Shown here: positions 43,061 to 50,892 of the stretch, piece by piece
How the letters are laid out: each line of letters opens with the position of its first letter
Numbering within the stretch: the stretch's first letter is position 1
Assembly (NCBI RefSeq): GCF_038002825.1
Contig: NZ_JBBODF010000001.1
Location: forward strand, 6,882,001-6,946,000
DNA length: 64,000 nt
DNA from: Paenibacillus sp. FSL H8-0048
GTDB taxonomy: Bacteria; Bacillota; Bacilli; Paenibacillales; Paenibacillaceae
Direction of reading: 5' to 3'
Notes under the pieces: generated by a model
Seen by the model: only the letters and a program-made list of their open reading frames with translations
Told to the model about the DNA's origin: nothing
The model's database searches: none
Position numbers and translations under genes: made by a program

Positions 43061-44253
43061 TGCAGCCTACCAGTAAAGTGAGTCTGGACGCCAAGTCCTT
43101 TGAGGCATTGAAGCGTACAATCAAGAATGTGGTGGTTCCGCACCGGGAACGTAAGCATGATCCCGGCTTCAAGACGGTGATGCCGGAGATTATGTCCCTC
43201 AAGCTGACCAACCGCTGCAATCTGCGCTGCAAGCATTGCTATCAATGGAATGAAGACGGCTACCATCATGATATGGATACCGCCGAGCAGAATCTGGATA
43301 TGGATCTGGGCATGATCCAGAGGCTGCTGGAGGAGACGGACGAGGCGCAGTCCCGCCTGTATTTATGGGGAGGGGAGCCGCTGTTTCACCGGCAGGCCAA
43401 GGAGATTTTGGACCTTCTTAAGGAGCATCCCCGCGATACTACGATCTGTACCAATGCCTACATGATCCCTAAGTTCGAAGAGGAGCTGTGCGCGGTCTCC
43501 GACAATCTGGAGCTGCTGATCCCGATCGAGGGGTTCCAGGAGGAGCATGATTTCCTGCGCGGCAAGAAATCGTTCCAGAAGGTCATCGACGCCGTTGACC
43601 GTTTGCTGGAGCTGCGCGAGCAAGGCCGCTTCCGCGGCCGGATCTCCGTGCACAATGTCATAAATGATAATATGATCGGCCGATTGTATGAGCTGGTGGA
43701 GTTTTTTGAGCGCAAGGGTGTTGATCTGGTGCTGCTCTGCTTCCCCTGGTATATCTCGGAAGACACCAGTCTTGAGATGGACCGCTTCTACGATGAGCAC
43801 TTCCAGTGGCTGGCTGAGCTTCCGCCGGATCACCGGAGCAGCTGGCACGCGTTCAAATACCATATCAAGCCGGACAATATCACCAGGCTGACCGATGACC
43901 TGCGGCGGATTAACAGCAACACCTGGAATAATACCCGAATCCGCTATCAGCCGGGGCTGGACTTTGATGAGATTGAGGATTTCGTGGCCGGGAAGCCGAT
44001 GCTGTCCCGCAGTACCTCCAAATGTCTGGCACTCAGCACCCGGGTGGATATTGCCCCGAACGGGATGGTGAGTGCGTGTAAATTTTTTGGCGAGCTGGCT
44101 ATTGGCAATGTGAAGGAGCAGACGCTGACAGACATATGGAATTCTGCGCGTTATGACCGGCTGCGGCGGATTCTGGATGAAGGCTTGTCGCCGGCCTGCT
44201 CCAAATGTAATGTGCTGTACTTGAACACCTATGCTGCGCTGGCCCAGATATGA
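43060..44253 (+). CDS. Radical SAM enzyme with SPASM-like C-terminus
   Basis: A 397-residue protein with the [4Fe-4S]/SAM motif CNLRCKHC (Cys53, Cys57, Cys60), the GGEPL motif (LYLWGGEPLF), and a C-terminal Cys-rich SPASM/Twitch-like part (CLALSTRVDIAPNG, SACKFFG, ACSKCN). Such enzymes modify peptides or oxidise and epimerise sugars and cyclitols; BtrN is a related dehydrogenase in aminoglycoside synthesis, though shorter. No precursor peptide gene was seen nearby, and the glycosyltransferase and oxidoreductase neighbours favour a sugar or small-molecule substrate. It overlaps the next gene by 4 bp (ATGA). Confidence 0.85.
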   Translation: MQPTSKVSLDAKSFEALKRTIKNVVVPHRERKHDPGFKTVMPEIMSLKLTNRCNLRCKHCYQWNEDGYHHDMDTAEQNLDMDLGMIQRLLEETDEAQSRLYLWGGEPLFHRQAKEILDLLKEHPRDTTICTNAYMIPKFEEELCAVSDNLELLIPIEGFQEEHDFLRGKKSFQKVIDAVDRLLELREQGRFRGRISVHNVINDNMIGRLYELVEFFERKGVDLVLLCFPWYISEDTSLEMDRFYDEHFQWLAELPPDHRSSWHAFKYHIKPDNITRLTDDLRRINSNTWNNTRIRYQPGLDFDEIEDFVAGKPMLSRSTSKCLALSTRVDIAPNGMVSACKFFGELAIGNVKEQTLTDIWNSARYDRLRRILDEGLSPACSKCNVLYLNTYAALAQI

Positions 44254-45275
44254 GCAGCGGGGGAGAGCAGCCCGCCTATAAGCTCGGCATTCTGGGTGCC
44301 TCAAGTATTGCTGTTCCAGCGATGCTGGAGCCTGCACGGGTGGTGGACAAGGTAAAAGTCACGGCAATTGCCAATCGTACCTTGGCGAAGGCGGAGGCCA
44401 TGGCCGAGGCATACCAGATTCCCTATGTGGCAGGTAGTCTGGACGAGCTGCTGGAGCTAGACGAACTGGATGGAGTATATATTGCGCTCAGCAATGAGCT
44501 TCATGCGCAGTGGGCGATCCGGGCTTTGAATGCGGGCAAGCATGTATTGGTGGAAAAGCCGATCTGCCTCTATCCCGAAGAAGCGGAGCAGTTAAGGCAG
44601 GCGAAGGACAACCCTGCTGCCCCGAAGCTCTCCGAGGGGCTGATGATTGCCTGTCACCCTTGGCAGCAGGCACTGAAGGGGATCGTCGATTCTGGCGAAT
44701 TCGGTTCGCTGCGCAGGATCAGCACCCGGATTTCCGTTCCTGCCAAGAACGGGCATGCCGGAAATTACCGGAGTGTCCGGGAGAAGGGCGGAGGTGCTTT
44801 TAATGATCTGGGCTGCTATTGGCTGCAGTTCGTGCAGACCCTTGCAGGTCTTCAGCCGGAGGAGATTCTGGGGCAGTCGGCCTTTGACGGGCCGGATGGC
44901 TGCGACTGGACCTTTCAGGCGGCGCTGCAGTACAAGAACGGGCTGAGGGCCGAATGCCTCACTTCCTTCGAACTGCCATTCCGGGCCTCGCATACCTTGT
45001 ATTTCGACCATACCGTGCTGAGCGTCCCGGATTTCTTCCGGCCGGTCAAGGGGTTCTACAAGCTCAAAATCCGGCATGATCTGCCGGACAACCGCACCAC
45101 TCTATGCGAATTCGAACCGCTGAACTATTATGTGGGCCAGCTGGAGACTTTTGCAGCAATTATGAGCGGGCAACAAGCCGAGGGCCTGGGCGCTACCTGG
45201 GAACGGGTGCAGCTGCAAGCCCGGATCATGGCCGGGGCGCAGCGGTGCCGGGTCTCTGAGATGCTTCCGCTATAA
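44250..45275 (+). CDS. Gfo/Idh/MocA family oxidoreductase
   Basis: A 341-residue NAD(P)-dependent dehydrogenase with a Rossmann start (LGILGASSIAVPAM), the EKP motif (VLVEKPIC) with its catalytic Lys, and the C-terminal domain motif GGGAFNDLGCYWL. Family members oxidise or reduce sugars, cyclitols and related alcohols. It is the last gene of the operon and coupled to the radical SAM gene by a 4-bp overlap. The DLGCY form is that of the GFOR/dihydrodiol dehydrogenase branch. The likely substrate is a hydroxyl or keto position on the cluster's sugar or cyclitol. Confidence 0.9.
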   Translation: MSSGGEQPAYKLGILGASSIAVPAMLEPARVVDKVKVTAIANRTLAKAEAMAEAYQIPYVAGSLDELLELDELDGVYIALSNELHAQWAIRALNAGKHVLVEKPICLYPEEAEQLRQAKDNPAAPKLSEGLMIACHPWQQALKGIVDSGEFGSLRRISTRISVPAKNGHAGNYRSVREKGGGAFNDLGCYWLQFVQTLAGLQPEEILGQSAFDGPDGCDWTFQAALQYKNGLRAECLTSFELPFRASHTLYFDHTVLSVPDFFRPVKGFYKLKIRHDLPDNRTTLCEFEPLNYYVGQLETFAAIMSGQQAEGLGATWERVQLQARIMAGAQRCRVSEMLPL

Positions 45276-45290
45276 TTTATAATAATATAC

Positions 45291-45321
45291 AACAGCGACT
45301 CCCTTTGTGGGGGCCGCTGTT
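45291..45321. terminator. Hairpin terminator after the carrier-protein operon
   Basis: Arms AACAGCG (45291-45297) and CGCTGTT (45315-45321), extended imperfectly by CCC/GGG, then TGCTGTTG. It separates the operon from the convergent nucleotidyltransferase gene. Confidence 0.5.
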
Positions 45322-45348
45322 TGCTGTTGCACTATATAGACTGTGGTA

Positions 45349-46185
45349 CTAGCGCTCTGCCAGAGAAGGAGGATGCTCCATCCAGACACGCTCGTTGTTC
45401 AGCACATATATTCCCAGCGCCTGCTCGAAGGAAAGGCCGTGATTATAGAAGGCCAGCATCTTCGCGGCGAAACGCATACTCTTATCTGCGCTGGGCGATT
45501 GCAGCAGCTCTGTTGCCAGCGTACGGAAATTCTTCGGCTGGGCTTCAGCAGCACTGGCGGCATCCAGCAGTCCTTTGTGGCTTGGGAACAGAAGCCGGTT
45601 ATACGCCAGAATCATCCGTCCGCTGAAAAAGACCAGTTGGCCCGCCGTATGAGCGAGTAGGTAGGCGTCATTTTTTTTGCCCGCTTCCTTGGCGAAATAC
45701 AGCCCGTACAGATAGATCTGGGCGCAGAAATCCCGCAAATTGTGCTCGCGGTTCTCCTCAGGATAGACGGGAATCCGGGCTACCAGCTCATTCAGCTCCG
45801 GGATTCTGGAGAATAGCACCTCTGCACCGGTAAAAGCATACCTCGTCGGCTCATTGCCCTGCCGGGCTGCCAGCTCCAGAAACCGGCGGTTGATCACCTT
45901 GATATCTGCATATCCGCCTTCATAGGTGCTGACTTCGCGGTCCACATAGGACAGTCTGCTGTTCCGCTCATATTCCGCATACGCTTCATCGGTGAAGACC
46001 AGATGGACATCCACATCCGAGGTCTCGCTGGCGGTTCCCTTGGCTACTGATCCGCTGGTGATTGCCGCCAGACAAGAAGGGTCTTGCTCCATCTTCTCCG
46101 CCAGCTTCCCCAGCGTCTGCCTGTGGTGCGCGTACATATAGCGTTCAGCCTCCTTGAATAAATTCTGCTGCGTTAAGCGTATCAA
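45349..46185 (-). CDS. Nucleotidyltransferase-domain protein
   Basis: A 278-residue protein with the NTP_transf_2 signature GSVAKGTASETSDVD, whose two Asp residues bind the metal, a third acidic strand near YADIKVINRR, and a helical C-terminal domain. The fold is shared by aminoglycoside nucleotidyltransferases and by many uncharacterised proteins. The chosen start is TTG at 46185; an ATG at 46137 has a stronger AAGGAGG site but an 11-bp spacing. It follows the MFS exporter gene by 35 bp on the same strand, so the two are probably co-transcribed. A drug-modifying or self-protection role is an inference from context. Confidence 0.7.
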   Translation of the reverse strand: MIRLTQQNLFKEAERYMYAHHRQTLGKLAEKMEQDPSCLAAITSGSVAKGTASETSDVDVHLVFTDEAYAEYERNSRLSYVDREVSTYEGGYADIKVINRRFLELAARQGNEPTRYAFTGAEVLFSRIPELNELVARIPVYPEENREHNLRDFCAQIYLYGLYFAKEAGKKNDAYLLAHTAGQLVFFSGRMILAYNRLLFPSHKGLLDAASAAEAQPKNFRTLATELLQSPSADKSMRFAAKMLAFYNHGLSFEQALGIYVLNNERVWMEHPPSLAER

Positions 46186-46220
46186 CTGAACAGCTTGCCA
46201 GCTATGGTCAATTCAGACAT

Positions 46221-47564
46221 TCAGGCACCCGCCTGCTCCGTCTTCACCTGACCCGGCTGCTCGGCGGCACCGCTGCGGATGAGGCCTCTCCGTCCGGCGA
46301 AGGTGACTGCCAGAATAGCTGCACCGGAGACGAGCAGAATGACCGAGCCGGGAATCCGGTCCAGAAGCACCCCGTAGAGCAGCATTCCCAGCGGAGCGAT
46401 AGAACCGGCCACGCCCTCGACCAGCCCGAATACGCGTCCACGGTACTCTTCCTCAGTGGTCTGCTGCAGATAGACCTGAACCGGAATGTTAATGACCATA
46501 ATCATGACGCCGATAATGACCAGCAGCGGCAGGAAGAGAAGGAAGGTGGCAGTCGGGGTGAAATCAAGCAGCAGCGGCACCGCCAGCGCTAGGAATAAGA
46601 CTCCCAGTGCGCTTAATCCTCCAAGGATCGGCTTTATTGGACTCTTGCTCCGGGGAAGTACAGCAAGCAGCAGCGACATCAGAAGTACACCTGCCGCCAG
46701 CATCGCTTCGAGGACTCCATATTGCTTCGAGGAGAGCCCGAGTGTCTGTACTGCAACGTAGGGCAGCACAACATTCAGGGCGACGACGAAGAAATTAATC
46801 CAGAATACAATCCCCATCAGGGAGCGGAGGACCGGGCGGCGGATGACATAAGCGAAGCCTTCCTTCAGATTCATTCGGACCCCGTTAACAGCAGTGCCCA
46901 TACGTTCGCGGAGCGGCTGGGGGCCTGCGGCTTCGGCAGGGTCAAGGGCAGCTTGAAGCCGTGGAACCGGCTTGTATCTCAGCATAGAGCCCATCACGGT
47001 TGAAACGGTGAAGCCTGCCGCGTTCAGCAGCATGAAATCCTGAAGAGGGAGGAAGGCATACAGAAGACCGGCGAGAATCGGAGCCAGCAGGTGGCCAGCT
47101 GATCCGGCAATCTGATTCAGTGATCCGGCCCGCTGGACGGAGCTGCTGTCTACAAGCATCATCATCGAGGAGGAGACTGAAATACTATAGAAGGTAGAGC
47201 AGATAGATAATAGAATGAGCGACAGATAGATAGTCCATAGTGACATCCCCTCCAGCGAGACAAACAGAAAGGCCAGAGACATAATCAGGGCACTGGCCAG
47301 ATCCGAACCGATCAGCAGCCTGCGGCGGTTAACTCTGTCGGCGAGCACACCGGCGAAGGGGGACAGCAGGATACCGGGCAGCAGCCCGCACAGCAGTGTA
47401 ACTGCGAAGCTATTCCCTGAGCCAGTCTCGTTTAGAATGTACAGACCGGCTACGAAGGTATACATACTGGAGCCGAGAACAGAGACCAGCTTGCTGCTGA
47501 AGAAGAGGAATATGTTACGGTTAGCCGCTGCCTTATCATGGGTTGCGGATGTTAATTGAGACAT
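46221..47564 (-). CDS. MFS transporter, DHA3-like exporter
   Basis: A 447-residue membrane protein with twelve predicted helices. The loop 2-3 motif LSPFAGVLADRVNRRRLL is typical of the DHA3 group (macrolide, enterobactin and other drug exporters). The start at 47564 has AAAGGGAG upstream, replacing an in-frame codon 75 nt earlier that overlaps the operator-like repeats. It heads a two-gene unit with the nucleotidyltransferase and is divergent from the XRE-TPR regulator. It could export the cluster's product or an unrelated drug. Confidence 0.85.
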   Translation of the reverse strand: MSQLTSATHDKAAANRNIFLFFSSKLVSVLGSSMYTFVAGLYILNETGSGNSFAVTLLCGLLPGILLSPFAGVLADRVNRRRLLIGSDLASALIMSLAFLFVSLEGMSLWTIYLSLILLSICSTFYSISVSSSMMMLVDSSSVQRAGSLNQIAGSAGHLLAPILAGLLYAFLPLQDFMLLNAAGFTVSTVMGSMLRYKPVPRLQAALDPAEAAGPQPLRERMGTAVNGVRMNLKEGFAYVIRRPVLRSLMGIVFWINFFVVALNVVLPYVAVQTLGLSSKQYGVLEAMLAAGVLLMSLLLAVLPRSKSPIKPILGGLSALGVLFLALAVPLLLDFTPTATFLLFLPLLVIIGVMIMVINIPVQVYLQQTTEEEYRGRVFGLVEGVAGSIAPLGMLLYGVLLDRIPGSVILLVSGAAILAVTFAGRRGLIRSGAAEQPGQVKTEQAGA

Positions 47565-47587
47565 AATAGCACTCCCTTTGATCAAAA

Positions 47588-47660
47588 AGTTAAATTTAAT
47601 TAAACTTATTGTATGAGTAAAAGTTCGGAAATGCAACAAAAAGTTTAATTTAATTTAACT
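47588..47660. promoter_or_regulatory. Paired AT-rich inverted repeats (operator candidate)
   Basis: AGTTAAATTTAATTAAACTT (47588-47607) recurs inverted at 47641-47660 with one mismatch. The pair lies in the divergent region between the MFS gene and the XRE-TPR gene, with centres 53 bp apart, about five helical turns. A TATACT box at 47700-47705 may be the -10 of the regulator gene. Such paired sites suit a dimeric repressor able to loop DNA. Confidence 0.5.
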
Positions 47661-47739
47661 TTAACGTATTTCTATCTTTCTCTTAGGGTATAGGTAAGCT
47701 ATACTGAAAAGAAAAGCTACCTGGAAAGTTGGCAAGCAG

Positions 47740-48945
47740 ATGACCACCAAACAAACTATCGGAGAGAAAGTCAAGCAATTGCGCAAGGCTAAGGGGCTTA
47801 CGCAGACGGATCTTGCCGGAGACCATATGACCAAGAGCATGCTGAGTCAAATCGAGAATGGACGCGCCTTGCCCTCGATGAACAGCCTGCAAGTTCTGGC
47901 CGGCAGGCTGGGAGTGGATCCGGGCTACTTCCTCGAAGGTGAGGAGGAGGCGGAGCTGGCTCCGCTCGTCCGGGAGATGGAGGCCGAGTTCAAGGCGAAG
48001 AATTACAGTGAGGTCATCCGGCGGCTACAGCCGTTCACAGAGCGTACGCTGCCGATGACGATTGACGCTGCGCGTCTGCTGGAGTTCTATGTAAGCTCCC
48101 TTTTCTATACAGGTGCCGGAGGCGGGGAAGCGGAGCTGGAGCGGGCGGCACTGATCTATGAACGCTTCGGTTTATTTGTGGAACGTGCGAAGGTGCAGTA
48201 TATTTCCTATGCCCTGAATTTCGCACAGAGCAGATACGCGGAAGGGCTGGAGCTGATCCGCCGGGTCCGCAAGGAATACGAGGCTAACAAGGTGGGGAAT
48301 GATTTTATCTTTGAAATCGATCTTCATTATGCCGAGAGCATTAGCTTGTCTGCCCTGGGGGATTATGCGGGAAGCCGTGAAGCTGCACAGGCGGCGCTTC
48401 AAGTGTCGCGGGAAGAGGGAATCTACTATATGACGGATCATCTGTACCGGGTGCTCGGGATTCTGGCGCTGACCGAAGGAGAGACCTTGGCGGCAGAGGA
48501 GGCCTTGAAGAAGGCCAGAGCATTCGCCGAATTCACCGAGTCTCAGGATTCGCTGAAGCTGGTGTTGATCGGAGAGATCAGACTTGCGGTAGCTAAGGGA
48601 GAATACAGCAAGGTACTTGCACTGGCGCGGCAGTATCCGCAGGAGGATGAACAGTACGCGCCAAGCGTTCAGCTCATGTCCGGCATCGCCTGGTATCATC
48701 TCGGCCAGGACGATGAAGCACTGAGCTGCCTGACCAAGGCTGAGCCGGGGGAACAGGTCTACCACCCGCTTGACCGCGGCAACCTGTTGACCGCTTATGC
48801 CTACCGCGCACGAATCTGTATGCGCCGGGGCATGAAGGAGGAGGCACAGCGGCTGGCCGGGTTTGCCTATGATCAGGCGATGGAATACCCGCCTTCCATA
48901 TACACCGAAATGATCAACGAAACTTACCGCGAGCTGCATAACTAA
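47740..48945 (+). CDS. XRE-family regulator with TPR-like repeats
   Basis: A 401-residue protein with an N-terminal helix-turn-helix (residues 8-62; VKQLRKAKGLTQTDLAG, then SMLSQIENGRALPSMNSL) and a long helical part made of tetratricopeptide-like repeats. This layout is shared by PlcR/RNPP peptide-sensing regulators, but no small peptide gene was found beside it. It is divergent from the MFS-nucleotidyltransferase pair and may control it. Confidence 0.85.
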   Translation: MTTKQTIGEKVKQLRKAKGLTQTDLAGDHMTKSMLSQIENGRALPSMNSLQVLAGRLGVDPGYFLEGEEEAELAPLVREMEAEFKAKNYSEVIRRLQPFTERTLPMTIDAARLLEFYVSSLFYTGAGGGEAELERAALIYERFGLFVERAKVQYISYALNFAQSRYAEGLELIRRVRKEYEANKVGNDFIFEIDLHYAESISLSALGDYAGSREAAQAALQVSREEGIYYMTDHLYRVLGILALTEGETLAAEEALKKARAFAEFTESQDSLKLVLIGEIRLAVAKGEYSKVLALARQYPQEDEQYAPSVQLMSGIAWYHLGQDDEALSCLTKAEPGEQVYHPLDRGNLLTAYAYRARICMRRGMKEEAQRLAGFAYDQAMEYPPSIYTEMINETYRELHN

Positions 48946-49026
48946 TAGAGCATCAGAGCTAAACAAGTGAATTTATTCAATAAATAAAGTAATGTATGAA
49001 GTTGCGTTTGAACCGAGCCAGTCGGT

Positions 49027-49215
49027 GATAGTTGTATTCCGTACATCTAAAAACAGTGAAAAGGAAGGCATTCCTCTCCTAACTGTATTCCATACAACTA
49101 AATCTGCTAGAATGGGCGAAAATCCAGGTATAGGAGCATTTTAATTGCACGAACTACATCTAAATGGAGATTTGGTGGCACACCGGACGATTTAGTTGTA
49201 CAAATTACAATTAAG
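49027..49215. repeat. Composite palindromic repeat element, copy 2
   Basis: Four units at 49027, 49078, 49140 and 49191 with the same consensus and the same 51, 62, 51 spacing as the element at 24070. The unit at 49191 has arms TTTAGTTGTA and TACAATTAAG. The left end of the IS3 element starts 2 bp beyond it, at 49217. Confidence 0.85.
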
Positions 49216-49245
49216 CTGGACTCCTGTCAAGAAAGTAGACAAAAC

Positions 49246-50076
49246 CTACAACGTTTTTCGCTTAAATGTGGCTGCAAACTGAACCGGAGAAACGTACCCC
49301 AGTGCCCCATGGATTCGTTTACGGTTGTAGAAAAATTCAATGTACTGGAAAATGGCATCATACGCCTGTTGCTTCGTTTTAAATCGATTCCAGTACACCA
49401 ACTCTTTTTTTAAGAGGCTGTGAAAAGATTCGATACAGGCGTTATCATAACAGTTTCCTTTGCGGCTCATGCTTGCGGTCATCTGGTACGTCTTTAGGCG
49501 TTCCCGGTAGTCTGCAGAGGCGTACTGGGAGCCTCGATCCGAATGGTGAATCAAGCCCTTTCCGGGGCGTTTGGCCTGGTAGGCAGCGTCCAGAGCGCCC
49601 TGTACGAGGTCAGTGGTCATCCGGTCGCTAAGCCGCCAGCCGACAATCTCCCGGGTACACAGGTCCAGCACGCTCGCCAAGTACATTCGTCCTTCCCGGC
49701 AGGGAATGTAGGTGATATCCGCTACCCACGTCTGGTTCGGCTTTTCCGTGTGAAATTGCTGGTTTAACAAGTTGGGGGCAATGGGTAGCGGATGGTTGGA
49801 GTCGGTGGTGCATACGCGAAATCTCTTTGCGACACAAGAGCGCAGCCCCAGTTCTTTCATGTACTTGCCTACCGTGCGTTCACTGACCTGGTGCCCTTCA
49901 CGCACTAGGAGAACCTTGATTTTGGGGCTGCCATAGCGACCCTTAGAGTCGTGAAAATGATAGGCAATCCGCTTTAGCAACAAGGCTTTACGAGTGGCTT
50001 GAGGGCTGGGCTTCGCTGTTCTCCATTTGTAATACCCGCTCCGGGACACCTGAAAGACACTGCACATCTTCTCCAC
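49246..50076 (-). CDS. IS3-family transposase OrfB (integrase domain)
   Basis: A 276-residue DDE transposase with an N-terminal HTH_21 part (SRSGYYKWR) and the rve core: Asp in WVADITYI, Asp in HSDRGSQYAS and Glu in SFHSLLKKEL. The frame is open upstream of the GTG to the slippery site at 50147-50154, encoding FRFIEDHRSEFRVEKM in the -1 frame relative to OrfA, so the active protein is probably an OrfAB fusion made by frameshifting. Confidence 0.9.
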   Translation of the reverse strand: MEKMCSVFQVSRSGYYKWRTAKPSPQATRKALLLKRIAYHFHDSKGRYGSPKIKVLLVREGHQVSERTVGKYMKELGLRSCVAKRFRVCTTDSNHPLPIAPNLLNQQFHTEKPNQTWVADITYIPCREGRMYLASVLDLCTREIVGWRLSDRMTTDLVQGALDAAYQAKRPGKGLIHHSDRGSQYASADYRERLKTYQMTASMSRKGNCYDNACIESFHSLLKKELVYWNRFKTKQQAYDAIFQYIEFFYNRKRIHGALGYVSPVQFAATFKRKTL

Positions 50077-50114
50077 GCGGAACTCGGAGCGATGATCTTC
50101 AATAAACCGAAATC

Positions 50115-50411
50115 TCAGTTCTTTGGATTGCTGAAGATGTGCACGGCTTTTTTTAGGATGGCCATCTCCTCTGTCAGGTCTGCGAGTTCTTGCTCCCGCT
50201 CCTTCAGTTGACGTTCCAGCTCTCTGTATTTGTCTGGAGTAATGATGGGCTCATTCTCAAACTGCCGGTACTGACCTAGCCATTTATGCAACGTTTTGGC
50301 GGGGACATCCAGCTCCAGGGCCAATTCCGCCACCGTTTTCGTCTGCTCCTGGATGTACTTTACGGCCTGTCTTTTGTATTCTTCATTGTAGCTTCTCCGT
50401 GTTCCACTCAT
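50115..50411 (-). CDS. IS3-family transposase OrfA
   Basis: A 98-residue helix-turn-helix protein (YNEEYKRQAVKYIQE; LDVPAKTLHKWLGQY) with a C-terminal coiled coil (LERQLKEREQELADLTEEM). Near its end, a run of seven A (50148-50154, minus strand CTAAAAAAAGCC) is a -1 slippery site joining it to OrfB. GGAGGTG precedes the ATG. Confidence 0.9.
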   Translation of the reverse strand: MSGTRRSYNEEYKRQAVKYIQEQTKTVAELALELDVPAKTLHKWLGQYRQFENEPIITPDKYRELERQLKEREQELADLTEEMAILKKAVHIFSNPKN

Positions 50412-50598
50412 GCGGACACCTCCTCGTTAAACTCATTATCTCTATTCTCTTAACGGGTGTCCACGGTTAACACTAACAGCAAGCCTACCCCTCGCACCCT
50501 AATCGGCACGGTACCTCCTCAGCAAGCCATTAGTTAAAGTAATATTCACGCATTTAGATCCGATGAGCTACTAACTACCCTTATTACGCAGCAAACAA

Positions 50599-50622
50599 CA
50601 CCCGTGCTATTCCGCACGGGTG
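50599..50622 (-). terminator. Hairpin terminator
   Basis: Perfect 9-bp arms CACCCGTGC and GCACGGGTG with a 6-nt loop. On the minus strand it is followed by TTGTTTG. It lies about 270 bp past the end of the lipoprotein gene and probably marks the end of that operon's transcript. Confidence 0.55.
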
Positions 50623-50700
50623 CCCTTCTGCAATGAAATATAGGTTGAACTACAAACTTTAGTAAATAGGAGGGAGCGGCGGAGGAGATTTTGGAACTGT

Positions 50701-50758
50701 AGGAGCGTTAGCGTCCGCCTGAAAGCTTTCCGCAGGAAAGCTAGCTTCGGAAGCATCA
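50701..50758. repeat. Dispersed hairpin repeat, copy B
   Basis: Shares order and sequence with 16373-16430, with a perfect hairpin core AGCTTTCC, 3-nt loop, GGAAAGCT. It lies in the gene-free gap between the IS3 element and the lipoprotein gene. The rest of the gap (50464-50892) has no supported gene. Confidence 0.6.
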
Positions 50759-50892
50759 GCAGTCTCCGGATTTCTACCGCAACCAGCGGTCTAAATCAGG
50801 AAATTCTTACAACAACAGCGGCCGGAAGTCCAAAAGCTCCGCAGTGGCGACTACTCTATTACTAAGATTTTTCCATCAAGGTTTATGGAATC

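Larger units (their letters stand above)
49217..50463 (-). mobile_element. IS3-family insertion sequence (1,247 bp)
   Basis: Imperfect terminal inverted repeats of 25 bp (49217-49241 and 50439-50463, 19 of 25 matching, both starting TGGAC) enclose two overlapping-phase transposase frames on the minus strand with a slippery run between them. No clear 3-4-bp target duplication was seen. The element appears intact. Confidence 0.85.

Noticed and set aside
43060..44253. Ribosomal peptide cluster centred on the radical SAM gene
   Set aside because: No short peptide gene with a ribosome binding site was found beside it; the ACP, glycosyltransferase and dehydrogenase neighbours fit a small-molecule pathway better.
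49213..50467. Target-site duplication of the IS3 element
   Set aside because: The 3-4 bases on either side of the inverted repeats differ (AGC and CGG). A TTAA occurs near both ends but at unequal distance, so no duplication can be claimed.
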